Notes: a model not told the origin generated them from the letters alone. 64,000 nucleotides of DNA from Flavisolibacter longurius (GCA_013327885.1 JABUMY010000015.1:1-64000), one strand, 5' to 3'; positions 28,734 to 38,383 are shown, counted from the stretch's first letter. Translations and numbers: made by a program.

Positions 28734-31700
28734 TTATTCGATGATGATGGTTTTGTTTTGCGATAAGATCTTCGTCATTTCAGCCGAGAGTTTTTCTAGG
28801 AAATCCGACAACTCTTCCTGCGAGCGGATGGTGCTTTTTACTTTGGAAACCTTGTAGCGCTGGGTCTTCTTTTCCCAGGTGCCACCGTCTCCGTCATCGC
28901 CTGCGCTGGGAACACTCCTGATGATTTTTTCCAGCTGTTCTGATTTGAAACGATCGGCTTTGGACTTTTCCAACTGCAGTTGCGTGATATCGTTGGTTGT
29001 CTTTAGCCGTTGTAGGAGGTTCTCCCTGCACAATGTGTCGTATGGCACACCTTCTTTTTTGGCTATTTCCTCTAATTCAGTGAACACATGTTCGTACAAT
29101 TGAACCGCTTCCTGTTGCAATTTGGTCACATAAGCTTGCAAAGCCTTTTTAATGTCATCGTACTGCTTTACTATTACCCGGAATTCGCTGGCAGGCTCCT
29201 GTTTTAAAAAGAAAGCGTGAACGTCTGATGCTTTGGCCTGATCCGCTGCATCAAGGTATCTTATGTTTTGCTCGTTGGCCGTAATGAACCCTTTGATCTC
29301 GTCATACTTCGGCAAAGAGGTACTGATAAACTGCCGGATCTTTTCCGCCCTATCTCTCAGTTCTTTCGCCCCTCCTTCCCCATCGGTAATTTCTTTGAAC
29401 AACCGCTGTGGCTCTCCAATACTGGTCCAGCTTTGGAGCAGATCAGCCAATTGTTTGAACACTTCGCCAAAGGGGTAAATGTGGTAATACTTGTCCTGTA
29501 AATCTTTATACTCCTTAGTTATATCGGCTAAACTTTCCCGAAGCTGATCGTTCAGCTTAAAACCATCTGTACTTAAAGAAGAAGTAGGCTTTTTGAAGAT
29601 TTCGCCATACGCTTTTGTGGCACTGGCCACCAATGCAGCATCCAGGCTGCCAACAGCTTTCACCCAGCAGGAAGAACGCTCGGAAGTAGTAATGGCTTTT
29701 TCTACAAACTCCTTTGGTGCATATCGTGGCGTGTTTTTGTATTCCAGATCCCGCAACTTGCGGGCATTCAGTATGACTACCATATCAATCACCGCTACGT
29801 CCTTCCAGCCAAACGGAATTTTACTGAAATGACGTACCAGGTCTTCAATGCTCCACTCGTTGCCATTGGCGGTGATTACTTCCTCCACTTTGGCTTCGGC
29901 ACCGGGCAGCTCACCCATATCAATTTGGATAGCATTGGCAACTCTTGTCCTTAGATCTGCAGCCGTACGGGCATAAGGTGCTGCCAGTTTCATAAACCGG
30001 TAAACCCGGTCGAGGTGAAAGCGCAGGAGATTATTGAAACGCTCTTGCGGTCTTGTGCCCGTGATAGAAGATGGATCGATGATTTGCTGTTGCGATATGG
30101 TCCTAACTTCGGCAAACTTTTCAGTTAGCTTTAAAACTATTTTGTCGCGTAAGGTATTGTTTCGCTGCCTGGTAATTTGCAGGGTTTTCTCCCTCTCGCC
30201 AGTGGCAGCGGCTGAGTTGTTTTTAAAATAGACGATTGTTTTTGTATACCACTCCAGATCCTTCCGGAAGGCTTCGTCTTTGTAAAACCATTCGTTTAAG
30301 CAGATGTACAGGTCATTGGCAATGGCATTCACCGATTTATCTTCCACCGATTGCTGATCGAACAAAACAATGTTCACTTTTACATCACCATTGCGAAAAA
30401 ACTCTTTGTCGTCGATGACATAACCAATGCGCACATCATTCTGATCAAGGGATATCTTGCTTTCAATTTTAATCAGCGGTCGCAGTAGCTCATCTACAAG
30501 AGAAAGACGGTCATCCAGGGAAGGCTTGGTATTCTTAATGAGGTTGGTCACCTGGATTTCATCTTCCGAATAGAAGAAGTATTTGCCGTTCTCTTCACGA
30601 ATAATACTGTCTTCAATTAATCGCTCAATGACAGCCTTGATCCTCTTTTGCAATGCCGCCCGGTTTTCATCCAGCTCTGTCATCATCAAAACAGTGAGGT
30701 TATCGATGTTAGGTGGAAAGGTCATCAGAACACTATCTTCCAGGTTGGATATCATAAACAAGGTACTGACCACCCGCTGGGCGAATTGATCATTTCTTAC
30801 CCATGTAAGCGACATTGGCTTATCAATCACCCGCCGACCTATATGGGTGAGGTTATTCCGAAAAAGCTCATTGTAGAAATAATCGAAAGCGATAAACAAC
30901 CCGACATTTTCACCGGCGTGTTGTTTAGTAGTGTAATGGGTAATGCCAATGACTGAACGTTCATTGTTTTTCACCTCGGTAATCACATAGTTCATGCGCT
31001 GGAATGCCGAAAACACATCGGCAATCAAGCGAAACTGGTAAGGAACGAACGGATAGGATAAGATAAAGTCGTCCGCATCGGTGTAGCCTTTGTACAAATC
31101 ATGGCTTAGCTTAAACTGGTGCTGTATAAAATCCTGCTTTTGCTTGTACAAGTCATTCAGCACTTTGGTACCAGCTGCATTTTTATCCAATACCCTTTTA
31201 CGAGTGATGTACGAAGCATCGGTGCTCTCCATGGATATGCGGGTATCGAAGCGACCAAGGATTTTTCCGAATTCATCTGGTTTATCAGGATCTTCATCAA
31301 ATCGACTAACAACTTCTTCCAGTGTTTGCTGAGCCGTAACTGCTATCCAGATTTTATTTTTTAACTGTACGCTTATCTCTTCAATTATTGTTTGAAGATT
31401 AAGCAGCACATCTTTGTTATTTCCGATGTATTGAGATATTTCGTCAACAAGAAAAATTAGGCGATAATTATCGCCTTGATTCTGCAAATAATCCTTCAAC
31501 TCTGGGATCAGCTTTGAAGTAATTCCAATATGATAAGTTTCGGGATTGATTAAAGTGTTATGTAATGCTTTAACATCTAAATCAGGCAGCAATGTTTTAG
31601 CTATTTCTAATACGCTTTCCAGCTTGTAACCTGCCAGGTCGGCCGCTTCCAGGTCCCAGTTATGCTGCAAATCTTTTTCAATCCGGCTTTTGAATTCTAG

Positions 31701-32255
31701 CAACTTGCCGGCTTTGTCTAAGGGCTTTTCTAGCAACAGTGCTAGTGGAATGTTCACACCGTTGTATCCACGGTGTTGGTTGAACATGTTTAAGAAAATA
31801 CGGGTGAGCCTTTCTCCGGAATGATCGTCAGTCACAGCTTCCACGTTGAACATGATGTTACTGCAGCTTAGATCAGCAATACGCTTTTGCAAAGCCTTGA
31901 TCTTACTTTCAGTGATCTGTTCATTGTGCCCTGCCTCAAAAGGATCGTAGTCTTTGGCTGCCTTCAGGATCTTTTCAAATGCCACTGAGCTAAACTTAGA
32001 GTCTAGGCAGTAGTGCATGAACTTTAAAAAGTGCGACTTACCGGACCCGTAGTAGCCGTTGATCCAGATCCCGGCTTTTTGGTCTTTTTTATTGGCAAGT
32101 GCATCCAAAAATTTCCAGGCACGTTCCAGCAAGTCATCAGTGAAAACGTATTCTCCAATTTCCGCTTTGATGGTGTCGGGATCTGTGGCACTGACAACAA
32201 CAGCGGGATTAATGTTTCTTTCAATGGGCAGCTCAAAAAGTTCTCTTATCAGCAT
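28734..32255 (-). CDS. brxC: BREX P-loop ATPase BrxC
   Basis: 1173 aa. Walker A is GYYGSGKSHF near residue 70 and Walker B is LIFLVDEISQY near 270, within the large BrxC/PglY-type ATPase. The C-terminal half is rich in charged helices that probably form coiled coils. The length matches type-1 BrxC (about 1,200 aa). It follows brxB by one base and precedes pglX by 6 bp. BrxC is essential for BREX defence and methylation in studied systems and is thought to form part of the core complex. Confidence 0.94.
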   Translation of the reverse strand: MLIRELFELPIERNINPAVVVSATDPDTIKAEIGEYVFTDDLLERAWKFLDALANKKDQKAGIWINGYYGSGKSHFLKFMHYCLDSKFSSVAFEKILKAAKDYDPFEAGHNEQITESKIKALQKRIADLSCSNIMFNVEAVTDDHSGERLTRIFLNMFNQHRGYNGVNIPLALLLEKPLDKAGKLLEFKSRIEKDLQHNWDLEAADLAGYKLESVLEIAKTLLPDLDVKALHNTLINPETYHIGITSKLIPELKDYLQNQGDNYRLIFLVDEISQYIGNNKDVLLNLQTIIEEISVQLKNKIWIAVTAQQTLEEVVSRFDEDPDKPDEFGKILGRFDTRISMESTDASYITRKRVLDKNAAGTKVLNDLYKQKQDFIQHQFKLSHDLYKGYTDADDFILSYPFVPYQFRLIADVFSAFQRMNYVITEVKNNERSVIGITHYTTKQHAGENVGLFIAFDYFYNELFRNNLTHIGRRVIDKPMSLTWVRNDQFAQRVVSTLFMISNLEDSVLMTFPPNIDNLTVLMMTELDENRAALQKRIKAVIERLIEDSIIREENGKYFFYSEDEIQVTNLIKNTKPSLDDRLSLVDELLRPLIKIESKISLDQNDVRIGYVIDDKEFFRNGDVKVNIVLFDQQSVEDKSVNAIANDLYICLNEWFYKDEAFRKDLEWYTKTIVYFKNNSAAATGEREKTLQITRQRNNTLRDKIVLKLTEKFAEVRTISQQQIIDPSSITGTRPQERFNNLLRFHLDRVYRFMKLAAPYARTAADLRTRVANAIQIDMGELPGAEAKVEEVITANGNEWSIEDLVRHFSKIPFGWKDVAVIDMVVILNARKLRDLEYKNTPRYAPKEFVEKAITTSERSSCWVKAVGSLDAALVASATKAYGEIFKKPTSSLSTDGFKLNDQLRESLADITKEYKDLQDKYYHIYPFGEVFKQLADLLQSWTSIGEPQRLFKEITDGEGGAKELRDRAEKIRQFISTSLPKYDEIKGFITANEQNIRYLDAADQAKASDVHAFFLKQEPASEFRVIVKQYDDIKKALQAYVTKLQQEAVQLYEHVFTELEEIAKKEGVPYDTLCRENLLQRLKTTNDITQLQLEKSKADRFKSEQLEKIIRSVPSAGDDGDGGTWEKKTQRYKVSKVKSTIRSQEELSDFLEKLSAEMTKILSQNKTIIIE

Positions 32256-32256
32256 A

Positions 32257-32847
32257 TTATTGGTTGATGAGTTTTATAGCACGGTACAGGTGCTCGTCGT
32301 TTAAAACTTTGAAAAGATTATAATTTTTTTCCGCATTACCCGGATAGAAGAGAATGATCTTATATCCATTAATGTATTGCTCAAAAAGATTCATGAACTT
32401 GCTGGCCCTTAGGTAAGGGTAAATTTGTCCAAATCCATAAACAAAAACATAGCTTTTTTTCAGATCACTCACTTCATTCAGGTGATGCTGAATTCGGTTG
32501 TTCAGGTACACACAAAACTTTTTATCATTGGCTTTTTGCCGAAGTGTCGTTTTGATGTTCTGGTGATTTTTGGCTTCTTCCGAAAGAATAAACTCATACC
32601 AGTTCGACGCTCCCCACTTTTGAGTTTTTAAATACTGGCAGAATTCATCAAAAATGTTGAGCGCCAAAACATCGACAAAATCCGTTGGCCGAACCAATCG
32701 CTCTTTCATAGTAACGATTTCCTGGCGGATAGCATACTCCTGCTCCGGATCATACAGGTACATGTACGCCGGAAAAAAAAGGTAACCTGTAGCTGGATCC
32801 TGGAAGGATTTATCGCACAGCAGATCGTATAGTTCTCTAATTGTCAT
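32257..32847 (-). CDS. brxB: BREX protein BrxB (DUF1788)
   Basis: 196 aa, the usual size for DUF1788. It contains the family-typical C-terminal pattern ILFYPGNAEKNYNLF, and YVFVYGFGQIYPYLR before it. It overlaps brxA by 11 bp and ends one base before brxC, so the three are translated together. BrxB is a core BREX component of unknown biochemical role. Confidence 0.92.
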   Translation of the reverse strand: MTIRELYDLLCDKSFQDPATGYLFFPAYMYLYDPEQEYAIRQEIVTMKERLVRPTDFVDVLALNIFDEFCQYLKTQKWGASNWYEFILSEEAKNHQNIKTTLRQKANDKKFCVYLNNRIQHHLNEVSDLKKSYVFVYGFGQIYPYLRASKFMNLFEQYINGYKIILFYPGNAEKNYNLFKVLNDEHLYRAIKLINQ

Positions 32848-33472
32848 TACACATCTTAATTAAATTTTCCTTATCAGGTTTCTTTAGGAAATAGGCATCT
32901 AATGCCCAGTACTCCTTTCTTTCAAGAAAAAAGCAGAAAAACTGCGGCAGTGCATCTGATTTCTGAAGTTGGCTCCCATTCGATAGGCCGGCAGTTTCCA
33001 GCATGAAGATGTAGCGGGTTATGATTTTCTCCCGGGTGTCTTCTGTCCATTCCGCAACATTGTCATGAGAGGAAGCGATTTCATCGAGCCGCATTTTGTA
33101 GCGATAGGCATCAATTTCTGTTTCCAACGAAAGAAATCTCGGCACCGTTACATTGAAATGAAAGTCATACACAATTCTGTATGTTTTCATGGCCACGTAA
33201 AAGAGCAGCAACCGCTTTTCTTTCTCGGCGCAGGAATGGTAGAATGACCAAAAACTGAGATCTGTGTAGTGGTATCTTTTCCTGATTTCCTGAAGAACCC
33301 TTTTGCGGGAACTTTCAGAGTTTATTTTCAGGTATTTATTTTCCTTTACTTCCTGCCATAAAAGATCAATCGCATTCGGCTGCGCCAGGACAGGATACAA
33401 CGATTCCATCTCCGGGAACATCAAACCGGCACCAGTGAAAGCGGCACTATATTCTAACGCACTTTGATCCAT
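32837..33472 (-). CDS. brxA: BREX protein BrxA (DUF1819)
   Basis: 211 aa, helical, with the DUF1819 pattern (YSAAFTGAGLMFPEME at the start, then KRVLQEIRKRYHYTD). Structural work on the family shows a DNA-binding fold similar to NusB-type helical proteins. It is the first classical BREX gene of the operon, 15 bp after the caspase-like gene and overlapping brxB. Confidence 0.92.
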   Translation of the reverse strand: MDQSALEYSAAFTGAGLMFPEMESLYPVLAQPNAIDLLWQEVKENKYLKINSESSRKRVLQEIRKRYHYTDLSFWSFYHSCAEKEKRLLLFYVAMKTYRIVYDFHFNVTVPRFLSLETEIDAYRYKMRLDEIASSHDNVAEWTEDTREKIITRYIFMLETAGLSNGSQLQKSDALPQFFCFFLERKEYWALDAYFLKKPDKENLIKMCNDN

Positions 33473-33487
33473 TTTGCATCGAACTTA

Positions 33488-34063
33488 TTAAGGTTCGTAA
33501 ACCATTTTAAATCCTAACTTCCTTGCCATAGGGCCATAATAGGTCTTTACATCCCGGTGAATCAGCGGAATTTTTCTGTACTTCTGGCAAAACTCAAAGT
33601 ATAACATGTCCAGGAAAGTACTTGGCATAAAATCTATATCGCACGAGTATCCCGATACTGCCAAGGCTCCCGTCTTTTTTCTAAACCTAGTAATTTCCCT
33701 TGTTGGAATATTAAGTGTGCTACAGCTTCCGAAGTGAATAATTTTATTCTGCGCCTTATCTTCCAAAATTTCCCCAATCTCCTGTAAAGAAATTTTTTTC
33801 TTTTTGCCCACGTGCAGAATACCTGGATCTCCATGAAAAGCGAAATATATGATACTATATCTTTTGTAGCGCATCAATGCAGATTCATTAAGTAACGCTT
33901 CTAGTTGATCAATTGTCGAACAGTTTTTATGAATATGCTTTACATTGCCATTTTCTTCAATAAACTCCAGTGCAGTTCGGATACTAGATTTGTCTTTCAG
34001 ATTATGGTTCCAATTCCCTTCTAAGCAAAAAATATTCTTTTCGGAAAACTTGGACAATTGCAT
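33488..34063 (-). CDS. Caspase/CHAT-like protein inside the BREX operon
   Basis: 191 aa from ATG 34063. An upstream start at 34129 would add 22 residues unlike the rest. The pattern is that of small caspase-like folds: IIYFAFHGDPGIL provides a candidate catalytic histidine, and IIHFGSCSTLNI a candidate cysteine about 40 residues later, each after a hydrophobic strand. The N terminus has NIFCLEGNW. It lies directly before brxA, 15 bp apart, so it is probably made with the core system. Caspase-like proteases act as suicide effectors in several bacterial defences; such a role here is inference. The call rests on motif geometry. Confidence 0.65.
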   Translation of the reverse strand: MQLSKFSEKNIFCLEGNWNHNLKDKSSIRTALEFIEENGNVKHIHKNCSTIDQLEALLNESALMRYKRYSIIYFAFHGDPGILHVGKKKKISLQEIGEILEDKAQNKIIHFGSCSTLNIPTREITRFRKKTGALAVSGYSCDIDFMPSTFLDMLYFEFCQKYRKIPLIHRDVKTYYGPMARKLGFKMVYEP

Positions 34064-34198
34064 TGCAGGTAGTTTAATAAAAAATAATCCTATGGCTATT
34101 CGGGAAGTAATATAACCCAATGCCTGCAAAAATAATTGTTTATCCGACCCTTGTTAATCTAATATTCAAAGACTTGGAGATTGAAAAATAAAATCTTT

Positions 34199-34825
34199 TC
34201 ACTGATAAAAATCATCTTTTGTGACTTGATTGCTTCTTATTTTTTGGCTGTATGCCATACGGGCTTCACTTTCCTTCAGGAACATCGCTTTCATACTGGC
34301 ACCACTGCGCTCAAATTTCATCACATTGTTGATGGAAAGAGAAATTGCAATTTTATCCACATCATGGTCTGTTCCGATATAGGTGAACGTCCACTTTTTA
34401 TCCTTTAGATTTTCGACCATCTTCCGTATCAGTTTGCCGCTGTACTCAATAGATGCATTTTCTTCTCCATCGGTAAAGATGGTCACCAGCACATTGTAAG
34501 CCTGTGTGCCTTCCAATTCAGCAGCCAGCTTGCCCATGCTGATGCCCATGGCATCGAATAGCGGTGTGGAAGCATCCGGCCGGTAGGTTGACGTGTTTAG
34601 TTCATTCAGATGTTTTACAGGCTCCCGCCACAAATGCGTTTTGCGTCCTAAACCGTTGAAACTTACGAGGGAAATAAAGTGCTCCTGCTCCGAAAATTGC
34701 TGCTCTACGCCTCTAATGGTTTGCACGATCTCGTTGAAGCCCTGAATAGTTTCCTTTTTGATGGTCTCCATTGAGCCGCTTTCGTCGAGGATAATGAGGT
34801 TATGTACCTGGTGTTTGTTGTCCAT
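34199..34825 (-). CDS. VWA-domain protein in the BREX operon
   Basis: 208 aa, essentially one von Willebrand A domain. The MIDAS residues are DESGSM (residues 14-19), the threonine of DASTPLFDA, and FTDGEEN. There is no signal peptide or membrane segment, so it is cytoplasmic. It lies between rmuC (41 bp) and the caspase-like gene (about 135 bp). VWA proteins bind partners through a metal ion and often assist AAA+ ATPases. Pairing with BrxC or BrxL is a guess from context. Confidence 0.8.
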   Translation of the reverse strand: MDNKHQVHNLIILDESGSMETIKKETIQGFNEIVQTIRGVEQQFSEQEHFISLVSFNGLGRKTHLWREPVKHLNELNTSTYRPDASTPLFDAMGISMGKLAAELEGTQAYNVLVTIFTDGEENASIEYSGKLIRKMVENLKDKKWTFTYIGTDHDVDKIAISLSINNVMKFERSGASMKAMFLKESEARMAYSQKIRSNQVTKDDFYQ

Positions 34826-34866
34826 ATCGTTTTCGTTTAATGATGATAAATAGCGGCCGCTGCCCT

Positions 34867-36387
34867 TTATTCATAAAGCGGGATGTCACTATCCCTGTTC
34901 CGGTCTAGGTAAAAACGATCATTCAGAATGGCCTCGTTGCCCAAGGCTTCCGGCAACTCTTTTTTTGAGCTGATCTTCAGCGCCTGCATCTTCAACGCCT
35001 GGCTGATCAGGTTTCCTTTGCCGGCCGTTAGTTGTTTGCGGGCGTCACCCCAGGTTTCAGTGGCCTTTTCAAGCTGGGTGCCCACCCTCTCAAAGGTTTC
35101 TACAAAACCAACAAGTTTATCGTACAATTTGCCGGCTTTATCGGCAATCTCCTGCGCATTTTTATCCACCGCATCCTTACGCCACATGTCTTTTACCAGT
35201 TTGAGCGTTGTAATCAAGTTGGCAGGACTAATCAAAAAGATGCCCTTTTTGTATGCGTACTGCCATAACTCCGGCTCGTTGTGCATGGCAGCAATGTAGG
35301 CCGGCTCAACCGGCACAAACAAAATAACGAAATCCAAAGTCTGACTGATATCACTATAGTTTTTGGCGGACAAACCGTCAATGTGAGATTTCAGCGATTT
35401 GACCAGATCTTTTGCATGGGCTTTTTCTTCTTCCCCGTTTTGTGCATTGCACATATTATAGTAGCTCACCAGTGATACTTTGGAGTCAATGATGATTTTT
35501 CGGCCATCCGGATAATTCACTACTATATCCGGGCGGATGGTTTTGCCATCGTCATTTTTCGCACTGTGCTGCGTCTTGTACTGCAGGTCTTTTTGCAGGC
35601 CAGAATTCTCCAGGATGGCTTCAAGGATAGATTCGCCCCAGTCGCCCTGCTGCTTTACCTGCAGGCGGAGGGTTTCTGTCAGCTTGTTGGCTTGTTCAGA
35701 AAGGGTTTGGTTTAGCGTAGACATATGCCTTACCTGTTCCCGCAGGGAAATCCGCTCTTCTGATTCGCTACGGTGCTTCGTATCAATATCTTCCTTGAAT
35801 AGCTGGATCTCTTTTTGCAGCGGAGTTAAAATATTTTTTAAGTTTTTCTCCTGCTCCTGCGAGAAAGCCTGGCTTTTGTTCTCCAGTATTTTTTGTGCGA
35901 GTACGGAAAATGCATCCTCAAACTTCTTACCTAAGTTATCCATCTCATCTTTTTGTGTGTTGAGCTTTTCCTGTTGAAAGCGGAGTTGCGCCTGCAGGTT
36001 GGAATTAGTTGTCTGGAGTCCTTGAACCTCCTGTGTTCTTTTATCAAGTGTCAGCTGTAAAGTATTCATATCTGCCTTCAAGCTAAGAATGTCCAGTTCC
36101 AGATGCTCCTTTTCGGTTGTTCTTTCAGCCAGTTCACGGGAAAGCGTCCTGAGTTCTTCTGTTTTTGCTTCACAGGAAAGCGCAAGTTTGTTACTTTCCT
36201 CTTTGCAGGTTGTAAAAGCGTTATCAGCAACGGCTTTGTCTATTTTTAAAGCATTGAATTCAGCCTGCAGGGAGTGCCATTTATCAGCTGTAACAAAGCT
36301 TTTTTCGAAGGCCAGTCTGCGGATGATCCAGGTAAAAACGCAACCGGCAATCAGTGTAACAAGAGGGAGAAAAAAGTTTAGCATCAT
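34867..36387 (-). CDS. rmuC: RmuC-family DNA recombination protein
   Basis: 506 aa. The N terminus has a membrane segment (FFLPLVTLIAGCVFTWII, residues 4-21), followed by a long coiled coil (about 40-210) and the conserved RmuC core with IRPDIVVNYPDGR and IIDSKVSL, a D...DxK pattern of restriction-like nucleases. RmuC limits recombination at inverted repeats and has been linked to anti-phage and anti-mobile-element roles. Here it appears to be the first gene of the BREX transcript. A copy of the shared palindrome ends 36 bp before its start. Confidence 0.9.
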   Translation of the reverse strand: MMLNFFLPLVTLIAGCVFTWIIRRLAFEKSFVTADKWHSLQAEFNALKIDKAVADNAFTTCKEESNKLALSCEAKTEELRTLSRELAERTTEKEHLELDILSLKADMNTLQLTLDKRTQEVQGLQTTNSNLQAQLRFQQEKLNTQKDEMDNLGKKFEDAFSVLAQKILENKSQAFSQEQEKNLKNILTPLQKEIQLFKEDIDTKHRSESEERISLREQVRHMSTLNQTLSEQANKLTETLRLQVKQQGDWGESILEAILENSGLQKDLQYKTQHSAKNDDGKTIRPDIVVNYPDGRKIIIDSKVSLVSYYNMCNAQNGEEEKAHAKDLVKSLKSHIDGLSAKNYSDISQTLDFVILFVPVEPAYIAAMHNEPELWQYAYKKGIFLISPANLITTLKLVKDMWRKDAVDKNAQEIADKAGKLYDKLVGFVETFERVGTQLEKATETWGDARKQLTAGKGNLISQALKMQALKISSKKELPEALGNEAILNDRFYLDRNRDSDIPLYE

Positions 36388-36423
36388 AAAAAGTGATTTT
36401 GGTTATACAAATCTGGTCTATAG

Positions 36424-36444
36424 TTGTGCAACCAATTTGCACAG
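36424..36444. promoter_or_regulatory. Palindromic operator, copy 3 (rmuC-BREX)
   Basis: TTGTGCAA, spacer CCAAT, TTGCACAG: 8-5-8 with one mismatch between arms. It sits between the stop of the 122-aa gene and the rmuC start, where the promoter of the BREX operon is expected. It is related to copies at 17052, 18472 and 36850. Confidence 0.7.
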
Positions 36445-36448
36445 GTAA

Positions 36449-36817
36449 TCAAATTGATATTTGGTACACATCTTCCTTGTTTCGTCGGATGTCGGTAAGG
36501 TGGAACTCTCCTGACTCCGGAATATCTTCCAGCAGTTCAAACAACCGGCACGGAGCATCAAGTTCTTCAAAGACAAGCGTAAACACACTGTCTTTTTTCA
36601 GATATTTCCAATCGGGATATGGTGCAATGCCATATGCCTGCAACAGGGCTTTGCGGGTGCCATCTTCCTGCACCAAAAAAGTAGAGGGCCAGATTCGGGC
36701 CGGTCCGCCAAATGTCATCCTGCAATGAACGATGGTTGCTTTTTCCTGGAAGATTTCTGGTGCGATAGCAAAATCAATCTCGGGTTTGAATAAAGGCAGC
36801 ACACTGGTTTTACTCAT
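36449..36817 (-). CDS. Hypothetical protein between the WYL regulator and rmuC
   Basis: 122 aa, starting MSKTSVLPLFKPEIDF. It is beta-rich, with IVHCRMTFGGPARIWPST, KKDSVFTLVFEEL and GEFHLTDIRR. There is no membrane or signal sequence. It is bracketed by two copies of the palindromic operator, so it may be its own transcription unit under the same regulator. I do not recognise the family. Confidence 0.65.
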   Translation of the reverse strand: MSKTSVLPLFKPEIDFAIAPEIFQEKATIVHCRMTFGGPARIWPSTFLVQEDGTRKALLQAYGIAPYPDWKYLKKDSVFTLVFEELDAPCRLFELLEDIPESGEFHLTDIRRNKEDVYQISI

Positions 36818-36849
36818 AGCGGTCTGTTTGGTTCAAAGATGGAAAGTGT

Positions 36850-36870
36850 GTGTGCAAAGGTTTTGCACAC
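36850..36870. promoter_or_regulatory. Palindromic operator, copy 4 (122-aa gene)
   Basis: GTGTGCAA, spacer AGGTT, TTGCACAC: a perfect 8-5-8 inverted repeat. It starts 32 bp upstream of the 122-aa gene and ends 2 bp from the stop of the WYL regulator gene. It is the copy closest to the probable regulator gene. Confidence 0.72.
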
Positions 36871-36872
36871 CC

Positions 36873-37871
36873 TTAAATATAAAGAGCAAGGGCACACTGA
36901 AATACGTTTTTCATTTGCTCACAGAGCAATGCGGGCTGCAACACTTCTATATCGGCACCATAACCAAGAAGCACTGACCTTAGTTCGTAATTGTTATACA
37001 ATTTTAATTTCACCAACAGGCTCCCATCGTCCAGCTGCTCTGTTTCCTGGTTAAAATGAATAGGCTTTGTTTTAATGTATGGCACTTGGGGAGGTTTCAC
37101 CTTTAAAATAATTTCATTCACCTCCTCGCCAACAGGAATGGTTACACCAATCAGGTTATTGAAATACGTATTGGGATCAAAAAGGTTATTCTCTTTGAAA
37201 ATGGTTTTGGCAGGCTTAATGTTTTTAATCCTGTCCAATGCAAGGTTGCAGAGGGTGTTATATGTATCATCTCTTACAAGCAAAAACCAGCGGTTGCGGT
37301 ATTCTTTCAACAGGTAAGGATGTACCAGTTGTTCATATGATTCTTTTCCAAAAGGCTGGTAGGTGATAATCAAGGGAATCTTTTCTTTGATACTGGTAAA
37401 AAGATCATCCAGGTGCTCCAACCCTACGGCTGTGGTGTGTTTTTCAAACTGGATGATGGTGCGGTCAGAAACAGGATTTTGAGCAATGGTATTTTCCAGT
37501 TTTGCAATTATAGCGGCTGCATCTTTTGCCATAGACGTATTCCCGATTTGTTTGATTACTTCCACGGCATCTTTCAATAAAATGATTTCTTCATCACTTA
37601 AGGGAAGATTCTTAATCGAATAATTGACATCCGAATACGCATAATAAACAGTTGCACCTTCTTTCCTTTTTACAATAGGAGCTCCCTTTTCATCCATCAA
37701 ATAGGCAAGAGCATACTGAAGTGTTCTTTTACTAATGGTTTCTTCCCCACTGTTCTCAAGTTTTTTGTTGATGGCCTTTTTCAGTGTATCAATGTCCCAT
37801 TTTTTTCCTTTTTGCCGGAAACATGCATCAATCAACTCGATACGGCGGTAAAAGTCTTTACTCTTTGGCAT
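36873..37871 (-). CDS. WYL-domain transcriptional regulator of the BREX locus
   Basis: 332 aa. An N-terminal winged helix (about 1-70, with ETISKRTLQYALAYLMDE) is followed by a WYL domain (about 165-240, IPLIITYQPFGKES and HPYLLKEYRNRWFLLVRDD) and a C-terminal WCX-like part (ELRSVLLGYGADIEVLQP). This is the architecture of BrxR, the WYL regulator found at the head of many BREX loci, which binds inverted repeats. It lies upstream of the 122-aa gene and rmuC on the same strand. The gene's own upstream region shows no copy of the palindrome. Confidence 0.85.
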   Translation of the reverse strand: MPKSKDFYRRIELIDACFRQKGKKWDIDTLKKAINKKLENSGEETISKRTLQYALAYLMDEKGAPIVKRKEGATVYYAYSDVNYSIKNLPLSDEEIILLKDAVEVIKQIGNTSMAKDAAAIIAKLENTIAQNPVSDRTIIQFEKHTTAVGLEHLDDLFTSIKEKIPLIITYQPFGKESYEQLVHPYLLKEYRNRWFLLVRDDTYNTLCNLALDRIKNIKPAKTIFKENNLFDPNTYFNNLIGVTIPVGEEVNEIILKVKPPQVPYIKTKPIHFNQETEQLDDGSLLVKLKLYNNYELRSVLLGYGADIEVLQPALLCEQMKNVFQCALALYI

Positions 37872-38383
37872 GCAGTTCTGAATTGGTTAAAGAAAGAAAA
37901 GATAACCTTGATCATTTTAAACAACAAAATCATTTTCCTTTTGAGTAAACCTTGCTGAAAAAAACAAGAATTATCTAATCGTAGAAATTCGAATTTTCGC
38001 TCAACTCTCTCATGTTATTACGAAAAGAGCAAAAAAATGAAGTTGACAAGTAACTGCGTATTGGTAAGATGGAACCTTGCCAAAATACCTGACTAAAATG
38101 GTTGATGCTGGCACATGCTCTTTCTTCACAAGAGCCGACAAATCACTCCAATGACAAAAGAAATATTGCCTGTATCGTCTTTTTAAAAGCTCAGGACAAA
38201 AAGGGCAGCGAAGCTATGGGCTGCCGGGAAAGACTGCCTAAAAATGCCAAAAGACTACGGCATAACACAAAGCGGTTCCCACATTTCTACAGACACTATT
38301 TATTCCGTTTCCTTTTGGCCCCTCCACGGCAGCCCGCTTCCGGACAGCTTTCTTTTTGTCCTTTTTCTTTTAAAAAGTTTTTT
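37872..38383. other. Divergent intergenic region, WYL regulator / GIY-YIG gene
   Basis: 512 bp between divergent genes. It should hold the promoter of the WYL regulator (left) and of the mobile-element genes (right). A frame on the plus strand continues upstream of the GIY-YIG start but shows no protein-like signal there. I see no palindrome, RNA gene or clear terminator. It marks the junction between defence cargo and mobilisation genes. Confidence 0.4.

Noticed and set aside
38102-38383. N-terminal extension of the GIY-YIG gene
   Set aside because: The 94 extra residues have low-complexity, non-conserved composition; the ATG at 38384 begins directly at the family motif.
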